Shown here: positions 17,159 to 24,147 of the stretch, one piece after another
How positions within the stretch are numbered: the stretch's first letter is position 1
Layout of the letters: every line of letters begins with the position of its first letter
DNA from: an uncultured Acidimicrobiales bacterium
GTDB lineage: Bacteria; Actinomycetota; Acidimicrobiia; Acidimicrobiales; SZUA-35
Length of the DNA: 44,150 bases
Reading direction: 5' to 3'
NCBI GenBank assembly: GCA_937976305.1
Contig: CALJSB010000024.1
Location: 1-44,150 of the forward strand
Made by a program: the position numbers and the translations under genes
Notes under the pieces: model-generated
Databases searched by the model: none
Told to the model about the DNA's origin: nothing
What the model saw: only the letters and a program-made list of their open reading frames with translations

Positions 17159-18502
17159 GTGCCCGTGACGAACAACTGGACTCCCGAGAGCTGGCGAGGC
17201 TTTCCTGCCCTGCACCAGCCCACCTGGCCCGATTCGGCCGAACTCGAACAAGTCGAGAAGGCATTGTCGTCGCTTCCCCCGTTGGTGTTTGCCGGTGAAG
17301 CTCGATCTCTGAAGGCTGAGTTGGCACGGGTTGCCAATGGTGAAGCCTTTGTCCTCCAGGCGGGCGACTGCGCTGAGTCATTCGACGGCTTCAACGCCGA
17401 TGCGATCAGGGAGAAGCTGCAAGTCATCCTGCAGATGGCGGTCGTGCTCACCTACTCCTCCGGTGTGCCAACGGTGAAGATTGGCCGAATCGCTGGACAG
17501 TTCGCCAAGCCTCGATCACAGCCAACCGAAACAGTTGATGGCACCGAGCTGCCGTCGTTCCTTGGCCACATGGTCAACGACCTGCCGTTCTCCGAAGGGA
17601 ATCGACGCCCGAACCCTGAGCGGCTCGTCCAGGCGTACAACCAGTCATCGTCGACACTCAACCTGTTGCGTGCCTTCACCAAGGGTGGCTTCGCTGACCT
17701 TCATCGGGTGCAGGCGTGGAACCAGGAGTTCGTTGCCTCTTCAGCCCAAGGCCAGCGCTACTCCGACTTGGCCGCCGAGATCGACCGAGCCTTGCGCTTC
17801 ATGGAAGCTGCCGGCGTTTCGTCGAACCATCCCGAGATTCACGAAGCCGACTTCTACACCAGCCACGAGGCCTTGATTCTCGAATACGAGCAGGCCCTCA
17901 CTCGTCAGGACAGCCTGACCGGCGACTGGTACGACTGCTCGGCCCACATGGTGTGGATTGGCGAACGGACCCGTCAGCTTGATGGCGCACACGTTGAGTT
18001 CTGCAAAGGGATCAACAACCCAATCGGGTGCAAGGTCGGTCCAACCGCCACGCCCGAAGAAGTGATCGGCCTGTGCGAAGCACTCAACCCACACCAAGAG
18101 CCTGGCCGACTCACACTGATCACCCGCATGGGCGCCGACACCATCCGCGAACGGCTCCCCGAACTGCTGAGTGCGGTGAAAGAATCTGGGCATCCAGTCG
18201 TGTGGATCACCGATCCGATGCACGGCAACACCTTCACGTCAGAGTCCGGTCACAAGACCCGACACCTCGACGATGTCACCAGCGAGGTCACAGGCTTCTT
18301 CGAAGCCCACCAAGAGGCCGGCACGTGGCCCGGCGGCATCCACGTCGAACTCACTGGCGAGGACGTCACCGAGTGCCTGGGTGGAGCAGAACCGGTCGGT
18401 GACAGCGACCTCGGCAAGCGCTACGAGACCATGTGTGACCCGCGACTGAACGGCCGTCAAGGTCTCGACCTGGCCTTCCGAGTCAGCGAACTTTTGCGCT
18501 AG
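17159..18502 (+). CDS. Class II 3-deoxy-7-phosphoheptulonate (DAHP) synthase
   Basis: 447 residues, close to plant-type/mycobacterial DAHP synthases (~460). It condenses phosphoenolpyruvate and erythrose 4-phosphate, the first step of the shikimate pathway. Typical class II motifs are QAGDCAESF (68-76, metal-binding Cys71), GRIAGQFAKPRS (109-120), CKGINNPIGCKVGPT, and WITDPMHGNT with its metal-binding histidine. The start could be GTG 17159 or GTG 17165. Monocistronic: a terminator precedes it and the repeat-rich region 18503-18747 follows. Confidence 0.95.
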   Translation: MPVTNNWTPESWRGFPALHQPTWPDSAELEQVEKALSSLPPLVFAGEARSLKAELARVANGEAFVLQAGDCAESFDGFNADAIREKLQVILQMAVVLTYSSGVPTVKIGRIAGQFAKPRSQPTETVDGTELPSFLGHMVNDLPFSEGNRRPNPERLVQAYNQSSSTLNLLRAFTKGGFADLHRVQAWNQEFVASSAQGQRYSDLAAEIDRALRFMEAAGVSSNHPEIHEADFYTSHEALILEYEQALTRQDSLTGDWYDCSAHMVWIGERTRQLDGAHVEFCKGINNPIGCKVGPTATPEEVIGLCEALNPHQEPGRLTLITRMGADTIRERLPELLSAVKESGHPVVWITDPMHGNTFTSESGHKTRHLDDVTSEVTGFFEAHQEAGTWPGGIHVELTGEDVTECLGGAEPVGDSDLGKRYETMCDPRLNGRQGLDLAFRVSELLR

Positions 18503-18606
18503 CTCGCTCCGCTCGCATCGCTATTGCATTGGCTCTGCTGTCGCAGAGCGCTACTCGCGATCGGCTCTCACGCTCGGGGCTGGCTCGTCCCTCCCCACGC
18601 GAACGA
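18502..18606. repeat. Dispersed intergenic repeat, copy A
   Basis: ~105 bp starting at the DAHP synthase stop and matching 43921-44035. Shared blocks: AGCTCG near the left end, TATTGCATTG (18522-18531), ACTCGCGATCGGCTCTC (18553-18569) and CTCGTCCCTC (18584-18593). Between the first two large blocks a 7-bp hairpin GCTCTGC / GCAGAGC (18532-18549) occupies the place of a different hairpin in copy B. Confidence 0.7.
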
Positions 18607-18622
18607 GTTGCACATTCCGGTT

Positions 18623-18664
18623 CTGGAGTCTCCCACCGGCGGAAACGCCGGTACAGGACTCCAG
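18623..18664. repeat. GAAA-capped hairpin repeat, unit 1
   Basis: Outer stem CTGGAGTC / GACTCCAG encloses an inner 7-bp stem ACCGGCG / CGCCGGT capped by GAAA (18635-18652). Its 3' half is repeated almost exactly in unit 2. It lies between convergent genes, so it may serve as a terminator, but no T-run follows. Confidence 0.7.
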
Positions 18665-18685
18665 TTCGAACCACGTGGTCCGTTT

Positions 18686-18725
18686 TGGAGGTTCCTACCG
18701 GCGGAAACGCCGGTACAGGACTCCA
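18686..18725. repeat. GAAA-capped hairpin repeat, unit 2
   Basis: The same inner hairpin (18697-18714) and the same 3' sequence ACAGGACTCCAGTTCG as unit 1. The 5' arm differs (TGGAG, then TCCT) yet still pairs with the shared 3' arm. A palindrome ACCACGTGGT sits between the two units. Confidence 0.7.
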
Positions 18726-18747
18726 GTTCGGGAAAGTGGTGGCTTGG

Positions 18748-19437
18748 TCAGGCGGAGTTGGGGATGCCGCGGTGGATGGAATCACCGGAATGTTCGGGAT
18801 TGCCATCGTCGGGCTCGACGGAAATATCGACGACGCTGAACCGCTCGAGGTCGACGTCGTCGGGAATGTCGTAGGCGCCAGAGCCATCGATGAAGCCGAG
18901 CGAGATGAGATCTGCCACTTCGCCGTTTGCGTCTGGTTCGATCAGCCAGAGTTCGAGGAACTCGCCGTCGCCCGCTGCCCGGCTCGTGTCGAGATCGAGC
19001 CAGAGATTCCCGTCGGTGTCATACAACTCAACCACGGCCGACTGATCGTCTGCCGCATCGAGGACATCAAGGTCGCCTGAGGCGAGCAGCACGTCGTCGA
19101 CATCGGCACCATCTGAACCGAGCGACAGCCCGACAGGCACCGCCACGAGCAACACCGCAGCGGCAACAGCCGTGAGGATCGCTGCTGGCTTGCCCCATCG
19201 ACGTTCTCGGGCAGAGTCAAGGGACACCACGGTTGCGTCGCTTGACTCTTCATCGCCGACGACAACATGGGGGCCGGAGATGTCGTGTTCGATCTTCGCC
19301 CACAGGCCGGCGCTGGCGGCGACCGGCTCAATGTCGTGCGGGCCCTCTCGGAGGGTGCGCATGATCGATCCGAACTCGGCTTCGAGCTCAGCCATTTCGG
19401 GATCGTTTGCGTCTCGGTTGTCAGGACGACTGTTCAT
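18748..19437 (-). CDS. Anti-sigma factor, RskA-like, membrane-anchored
   Basis: 229 residues: ~80-residue cytoplasmic N-terminus, one membrane helix (~83-106, KPAAILTAVAAAVLLVAV) and an extracytoplasmic C-terminal domain (~107-229) resembling the RskA/anti-sigma-K domain (FLELWLIEPDANGEV). The ECF sigma gene lies directly upstream with a 17-nt overlap, the standard sigma/anti-sigma arrangement. The N-terminus lacks the HxxxCxxC zinc motif of ZAS-type anti-sigma factors, so binding to the sigma factor must use a zinc-free interface. Release would normally be by regulated proteolysis or redox change outside; the signal is unknown. Confidence 0.85.
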   Translation of the reverse strand: MNSRPDNRDANDPEMAELEAEFGSIMRTLREGPHDIEPVAASAGLWAKIEHDISGPHVVVGDEESSDATVVSLDSARERRWGKPAAILTAVAAAVLLVAVPVGLSLGSDGADVDDVLLASGDLDVLDAADDQSAVVELYDTDGNLWLDLDTSRAAGDGEFLELWLIEPDANGEVADLISLGFIDGSGAYDIPDDVDLERFSVVDISVEPDDGNPEHSGDSIHRGIPNSA

Positions 19438-20044
19438 GGCTCACCTCCAGTTCGGCTCGAAGTGTTTCGAGACCACGACGTACGTGGCTCTTGACGGTGC
19501 CAAGCGGCATCGAGAGCTTGTCGCTGATCTCGGAGTGGGTCATGTCGCCATAGAACGCCAACTCTACGACAACCCGCCGCTCATCGGAGAGCCGAGCCAG
19601 CGCTTCGGTGAGGACCATTCGGTCAGTCACGCGGCTGGCATCGGCCTGCATCTCACCCAGGTCCTGGGGTTCGGCGCCTGTTGACTGAGGACGGCGGTTA
19701 ATGGCTCGCAAGTGGTCGATCGACTTGAAGCGAGCGATTCCAGCGAGCCACGACTTGAGCGAACCCTTGCCGGTATCGAATCGGCTCCGGCCGTTCCATG
19801 CCGCCACGAAGGCCTGTTGGGCCACGTCTTCGGCGTCTCGGCCCACCAGGCGGCGGCACAAACCGATGATCAGCGGCCCGTATTCGTCGAACGCCTCTCG
19901 TAATGCGAGTTCGTCGCCTGCGACGAATCGTTCCTCAAGGGTGGCGGGCACCGGGCGAATATATCCAACCGTCCACGATGGAATGCGCCAGGGCGTTTCC
20001 AAAGCGAGTCCCTTCGGGCTCGTGACGGTCATTGTCATACCCAC
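19421..20044 (-). CDS. ECF RNA polymerase sigma factor (SigK-like)
   Basis: 207 residues. Region 2 (~38-100) with DAEDVAQQAFVAAW and the region 4 helix-turn-helix (~140-195; MTHSEISDKLSMPLGTVKSHVRRGL) are complete, and there are no regions 1 or 3. It directs RNA polymerase to a small regulon, probably for envelope or oxidative stress given the RskA-like partner encoded next (17-nt overlap). The first ~30 residues (MGMTMTVTSPKG...) precede the usual domain start, so translation could begin later. Upstream on the minus strand GTGAACC and CATCCGTTC occur, possibly an autoregulated ECF promoter. Confidence 0.9.
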   Translation of the reverse strand: MGMTMTVTSPKGLALETPWRIPSWTVGYIRPVPATLEERFVAGDELALREAFDEYGPLIIGLCRRLVGRDAEDVAQQAFVAAWNGRSRFDTGKGSLKSWLAGIARFKSIDHLRAINRRPQSTGAEPQDLGEMQADASRVTDRMVLTEALARLSDERRVVVELAFYGDMTHSEISDKLSMPLGTVKSHVRRGLETLRAELEVSHEQSS

Positions 20045-20133
20045 TCATTCGCCGAAGGGATCCTGAACGGATGCACTCGGTTCACAGCTTTTTCACATTC
20101 GCCGGGACGGCAAGACGGCACTGGCCGGGACGG

Positions 20134-21618
20134 TCAGACGAGGTTGTCGACGAATCCTTCGAGTTGCCGCAAGTTGCGCACCTCAAACACGCCATCGCAG
20201 TGCGCCCCGTACTCGCCGACGATCGAGTCGCCAGTGTTCCAGTAGGCCTTCGGCTCAGGGTTGAGCCAGAACAGCTTGCGGGCCCGGTGCTGGATCTCTT
20301 TCATGATCCAAGCCTGCGAAGCGTGATAGTTGTTGCGAGCATCACCGAGGACGAGCACAGTGCTCTTCGGGCCGACCTCTTTGCCGAAGTTCTCCCAGAA
20401 CACCTCGAACGCGTGTCCGTAGTCGGAGTGTCCGTCGACCCACACCACGTCGGCCTCGGTGTTGACGCGGTGCACGGCTTCGGCGATGTCGTCGACCCCC
20501 TCGAAGAAACGGGTGACCTCGTCGAGACCGTCGATGAACACAAAGGCTCGCACCTTCGAGAACTGGCTCGAGATGGCGTAGACCAGATGCAACGTGAAAC
20601 GAGCGAACGCAGCGACCGATCCGGAGATGTCGGCGATCACGATGATCTCCGGCTTTGATGGCCTCGGATATCGAAACTTCGGCTCGGCGGGAACGCCGCC
20701 GTAGCTCAGCGAGTGCCGGACCGTGTTGCGGAAGTCGAGCGGGCCCTTGCGGCCGTGGCGGCGCTTGCGAGCGAGACGCACAGCAAGCTTGCGAGTCAGC
20801 GGGTAGATCGCCCGGCGGAGATTGGCCATCTCGTCGCGACTGGCGTGCATGAAGTCGACGTCTTCGGGCAGTGGCTTACGAAGCGTCTTCGCCATAGCTT
20901 CTGCGCCACGATCGGCCACGAGCCGACGACGAATTTCGGCCTCGATCTCTTTGCGGAGCTCCTCGAGTCGATGCTCGTACTCGTCCTTCTGCAGTCGCTC
21001 GTCGAGGGACGACATGTCGTCGCCCGCGTCTTCGCGCGACTGATCCATGAGCCGCTCGAGCATGCCGTCGAGATCGAGATTCCTGAGTGTTCGGTAGAGG
21101 TAGTACGTGCCACCAACAGGGCGGCCAGGCTCCATACCGGCGTAGCGCTTCACTGCCTGTTTGGCCAGGGCCCGCATGAGGGCCTGGTCACCCTTCATGA
21201 GCGCCTGGTACAGCAGCTCGGCGAGTTCTTCAGGGCTCAGACCTTCTCCCCCACCCTCGCCGCCCTGGCCGGGCGGGCCGTCGGGGTTCTCGCCATCTTC
21301 GAAGTCGCCCTCACCGAACGGGTCGTCGCCGTCAGGGTCGAGTGCGTACTCGTTGCCTCGCAGCGAGAAGTAGACCTCGAAGAGCGTCTCGAAGGTTTTC
21401 CAGTGGGCGTTGTTCTTCACCAAGGTCGCGGCGAGCGCGTACTTGAATGCGGCGCGATCTTCGATCGGGATGTGGCGGACGGCTTGCGCCGCGTCGATAT
21501 TCTCGACAAGCGACACCGGCAAACCGGCCGTGCGCAACTCGACGACGAATCCCTCGATCAGGTTGAAGAGCGGACTGTCTGCTCCCGGATCGGTGGCAAC
21601 ACCCGTGGTGTCGGTCAC
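20134..21618 (-). CDS. VWA-domain protein, CoxE-like
   Basis: 494 residues. The C-terminal ~200 residues hold a von Willebrand factor A domain with a metal-ion-dependent adhesion site (DISGS) and downstream Thr/Asp positions (WVDGHSDYGHAF). The N-terminal part is helical and charged, with a Gly/Pro/Glu-rich linker (~115-145). It starts 2 bp after the MoxR ATPase gene, with GGGAG before its GTG. MoxR-VWA pairs act as chaperones that insert cofactors or activate complexes; CoxE is best known beside CO dehydrogenase-type molybdenum hydroxylases. No such enzyme is present here, so the client is unknown. Confidence 0.87.
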   Translation of the reverse strand: MTDTTGVATDPGADSPLFNLIEGFVVELRTAGLPVSLVENIDAAQAVRHIPIEDRAAFKYALAATLVKNNAHWKTFETLFEVYFSLRGNEYALDPDGDDPFGEGDFEDGENPDGPPGQGGEGGGEGLSPEELAELLYQALMKGDQALMRALAKQAVKRYAGMEPGRPVGGTYYLYRTLRNLDLDGMLERLMDQSREDAGDDMSSLDERLQKDEYEHRLEELRKEIEAEIRRRLVADRGAEAMAKTLRKPLPEDVDFMHASRDEMANLRRAIYPLTRKLAVRLARKRRHGRKGPLDFRNTVRHSLSYGGVPAEPKFRYPRPSKPEIIVIADISGSVAAFARFTLHLVYAISSQFSKVRAFVFIDGLDEVTRFFEGVDDIAEAVHRVNTEADVVWVDGHSDYGHAFEVFWENFGKEVGPKSTVLVLGDARNNYHASQAWIMKEIQHRARKLFWLNPEPKAYWNTGDSIVGEYGAHCDGVFEVRNLRQLEGFVDNLV

Positions 21619-21620
21619 GT

Positions 21621-22517
21621 TCAGCTCCCGACAGCCTCGAAGTGAGCACTGGAGTTCGTTGAGAACTCTTTGACCACCTTTTCGATGTCGCTGCGGTACT
21701 TCAGCAGGACGTTGGCGGTCTCAACGGCATCTTGCTCAGTGATCTGATCGATTCCCAGCAGGATCAACGTGCGGGCCCAATCAATCGTCTCTGAGACCGA
21801 CGGCGCCTTCTTGAGCTCGAGCTGGCGGATCGAACGAACAATGCGAGCGACTTGGTCAGCCAAGTTCTCGGTGATGTCCGGCACCTTGGTGAGGACGATC
21901 TCCTTCTCTCGCTCCATCTCGGGATAGTCGAGGTGGAGGAACAGGCAACGGCGCTTGAGTGCCTCGGAAAGCTCACGAGTGTTGTTGGAGGTCAGGAACA
22001 CCAATGGGATCTGCTTGGCCTCGAGTGTGCCCAGCTCGGGAATCGACACCTGATAGTCGGACAGGATCTCGAGCAGCAGGGCCTCGGTTTCGACCTCGAC
22101 GCGGTCGACCTCATCGATCAAGAGCACAACGGGGTCGTCGGCGCTGATCGCCTCGAGGAGTGGCCGCGTGAGCAGAAACTCGTTCGAGAAGATGTCGTCT
22201 TGGATGTTGTCCCAGTCGACGTCGTCGGTCTTCTCGGTCTGGATACGAAGCAGCTGCTTCTTGTAGTTCCACTCGTAGAGAGCTTTGGACTCGTCGAGGC
22301 CCTCGTAGCACTGCAGGCGAATGAGGCGGGCGCCAAGCATTTCGGCGACCGACTTGGCGAGCTGGGTCTTGCCCGTTCCGGCCGGGCCTTCGATAAGGAC
22401 AGGTTTGTCGAGACGGTCAGCGAGATATGCGATTCCTGCGATGCCGTCGTCAGCGAGGTACTCGACCTCGCCGAGGCTCTTTCGGACAGCTTCAACAGAC
22501 TCAAAACGGTGGGCCAT
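21621..22517 (-). CDS. MoxR-family AAA+ ATPase
   Basis: 298 residues from the ATG at 22517 (MAHRFESV). This start is preferred over the frame's first start at 22553 because TACGGT lies 7 nt upstream, suggesting a leaderless mRNA, and because the family sequence begins here. Walker A GPAGTGKT and Walker B VVLLIDEVDR, sensor 1 TSNNTREL and the lid domain are present. The typical MoxR LQCYEGLD motif is also seen. The enzyme is thought to remodel a client protein together with the VWA protein encoded directly downstream. It diverges from the CbxX-type ATPase gene. Confidence 0.92.
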   Translation of the reverse strand: MAHRFESVEAVRKSLGEVEYLADDGIAGIAYLADRLDKPVLIEGPAGTGKTQLAKSVAEMLGARLIRLQCYEGLDESKALYEWNYKKQLLRIQTEKTDDVDWDNIQDDIFSNEFLLTRPLLEAISADDPVVLLIDEVDRVEVETEALLLEILSDYQVSIPELGTLEAKQIPLVFLTSNNTRELSEALKRRCLFLHLDYPEMEREKEIVLTKVPDITENLADQVARIVRSIRQLELKKAPSVSETIDWARTLILLGIDQITEQDAVETANVLLKYRSDIEKVVKEFSTNSSAHFEAVGS

Positions 22518-22524
22518 GAGCGAC

Positions 22525-22530
22525 ACCGTA
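22525..22530 (-). promoter_or_regulatory. -10 box of leaderless moxR promoter
   Basis: TACGGT on the minus strand, 7 nt before the ATG at 22517; no Shine-Dalgarno sequence. This decides the shorter start for the MoxR gene. Confidence 0.5.
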
Positions 22531-22562
22531 CTGGCGGGAGTGCTTCGCCTCACAAATTAGCG

Positions 22563-22609
22563 GGCCAAATGCACACGGCCTGCCAACCAGGCCAAATGCA
22601 CACCGCCTG
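22563..22609. repeat. Direct repeat in the divergent moxR / CbxX-ATPase promoter region
   Basis: GGCCAAATGCACACGGCCTG (22563-22582) and a 19/20 copy (22590-22609) are spaced 27 bp start to start in the space between two divergent AAA+ operons. A likely operator pair for a shared regulator. Confidence 0.5.
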
Positions 22610-22625
22610 TGGCACCGCTGAGCTT

Positions 22626-22648
22626 CACGGCGAGCTTGCCGCGCCGTG
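22626..22648. other. Hairpin upstream of the CbxX-type ATPase gene
   Basis: CACGGCG / CGCCGTG, a 7-bp stem with a 9-base loop, ending 3 bp before the TAGGCT box. It could be an operator dyad or a DNA cruciform; it is upstream of the presumed transcription start, so not an mRNA hairpin. Confidence 0.4.
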
Positions 22649-22650
22649 GC

Positions 22651-22656
22651 TAGGCT
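22651..22656 (+). promoter_or_regulatory. -10 box of the CbxX-type ATPase gene
   Basis: TAGGCT 9 nt before the ATG at 22666, no ribosome binding site; the mRNA would have a leader of only a few bases. Confidence 0.4.
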
Positions 22657-22665
22657 CACAACGCT

Positions 22666-24147
22666 ATGGACCGAGGCTTGGCCGATGCAGTCGAACGCTA
22701 TTCAAACGTCGTTGGAACAGCGTTGAAGGAAGCCGCCGTCGGAACCTCAGTCGACGGCAAAAAGCTCGATCGAGATGCCACTGTTGAGGCCTTCAACCTG
22801 AGCTGCGCCATCATCGATGCCGACGGTCGACACACCGACGACGAGTTGTGGGCCTTGATTGCAGCCTTCGCTCGTCACGACCTCCTCCCCGGCGCTGCGA
22901 CGCCGAATGATCTCCGCGGCTCGACGCTGATCGCCGAGAAAAGGGCGTGGATCACCGAACCATCGTCGTTGTTCATGACGCTCAAGCAGGTCGACGAGCG
23001 CCGCAACACCGTTCTCGCTCGTACCTACTACGACGAGTCGATGGCCCTCGCTCACACCGTTGCCTCGCTCGATCGCTACCCCTCTGACGATGAGTTGCGG
23101 GCCATCGTCGAGTTTCGTCGCCTTCTGCTCGATCGAATCCCCACTCGGGCGAGCGCGTCTGCTGGCGCCGAAGGACCGGACACCAAGTCCACGACCTCCG
23201 ACACCGAAGCTGAGTCCGCCAATGTGGCTCCCGAGCCACTACCTGCCGAACCACTCGAAGATCTACTGGCGGAGCTCGACGGTCTCATTGGCCTCGACGC
23301 CGTCAAGGAAGAGGTGCGGCTGCTCAGCGCCTTGCTGCAGGTGCAGAAGCTTCGCGCTGATCGCGGCTTGCCCGTCATCGACTCCAACAAGCACCTCGTG
23401 TTCAGCGGCAACCCTGGCACCGGGAAAACGACCGTGGCCCGTCTGCTGGCTCGCATCTATCGCAGCCTCGAGATTGTCGAACGAGGCCATCTCACTGAAG
23501 TCGACCGCAGCGGCCTCGTTGCCGGGTTCGTCGGCCAGACCGCAGCGAAGGTGGCTGAAGTCTTTGAAGGCGCTGACGGAGGCGTGCTGCTGATCGACGA
23601 GGCGTATTCGTTGATCCGAGGCGGAGAGAAGGACTTTGGCCGCGAGGCCATCGACGCGATCGTGAAGCAGGTGGAAGACCGTCGTGACTCGATGGTGGTC
23701 ATTCTGGCCGGTTACCCAAAAGAGATGGCAGAGCTCGTGGGGGCCAACCCGGGGTTCAGCAGCCGCTTCCCGAAGACGATCGCCTTCCCCGACTACGAGA
23801 GCGACGAACTGGTCGCGATTCTGAAACTCATTGCCGGCGGCGGCCATTACGAGCTGACGCCTGAGGCTGAGGAAGCAGCGGCCGCTTGGTTCGGGACCCA
23901 CGAGCGCGGCCACGGCTTTGGAAACGGCCGCCTCGCGCGCAATCTGTTCGAAGCCGCCGTTGCCCGCCACGCCACGCGCCTCGTCGAGGTTGACGATCCG
24001 ACCGATGAGCAGTTGACCACCCTCGAGGTCGAAGACATTGCCGCTGTCCCATCGGGACAGGATGACGCGGCCCCATCGGGACAGGATGACGCGGCCCGAC
24101 CGGGACAGGACGAGGGCGACCCGCCTGAGGACACAACGTCTTCGTGA
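22666..24147 (+). CDS. CbxX/CfqX-type AAA+ ATPase with TerB-like N-terminal region
   Basis: 493 residues. The N-terminus (~10-170) contains two helical segments with a DADGRHTDDELWALIAAF motif reminiscent of TerB-like domains. The AAA+ domain (~200-430) has Walker A GNPGTGKTT (248-256), Walker B VLLIDEAYS (Asp311, Glu312), sensor GYPKEM and the arginine of SSRFP. The sequence resembles CbxX/CfqX and EccA ATPases. The acidic C-terminal tail carries three PSGQDDAA-like repeats. It overlaps murJ by 4 nt (GTGA), so the ATPase and the lipid II flippase are made together. That suggests a role at the envelope, but the client protein is unknown. Confidence 0.88.
   Translation: MDRGLADAVERYSNVVGTALKEAAVGTSVDGKKLDRDATVEAFNLSCAIIDADGRHTDDELWALIAAFARHDLLPGAATPNDLRGSTLIAEKRAWITEPSSLFMTLKQVDERRNTVLARTYYDESMALAHTVASLDRYPSDDELRAIVEFRRLLLDRIPTRASASAGAEGPDTKSTTSDTEAESANVAPEPLPAEPLEDLLAELDGLIGLDAVKEEVRLLSALLQVQKLRADRGLPVIDSNKHLVFSGNPGTGKTTVARLLARIYRSLEIVERGHLTEVDRSGLVAGFVGQTAAKVAEVFEGADGGVLLIDEAYSLIRGGEKDFGREAIDAIVKQVEDRRDSMVVILAGYPKEMAELVGANPGFSSRFPKTIAFPDYESDELVAILKLIAGGGHYELTPEAEEAAAAWFGTHERGHGFGNGRLARNLFEAAVARHATRLVEVDDPTDEQLTTLEVEDIAAVPSGQDDAAPSGQDDAARPGQDEGDPPEDTTSS
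24049..24120 (+). repeat. 24-nt tandem repeat at the 3' end of the CbxX-type ATPase gene
   Basis: Three units, the first two identical (CCATCGGGACAGGATGACGC plus GGCC), the third diverged. It encodes PSGQDDAA repeats in the acidic tail; copy number could vary between strains without breaking the frame. Confidence 0.85.

Noticed and set aside
18623..18725. CRISPR array
   Set aside because: Only two units, strongly palindromic throughout, spacer-like gap of ~21 bp that is itself palindromic, and no cas genes.
22666..24147. ESX/type VII EccA ATPase
   Set aside because: The AAA+ domain is similar, but there are no WXG100, EccB-E or mycosin genes adjacent; CbxX-type is the safer call.
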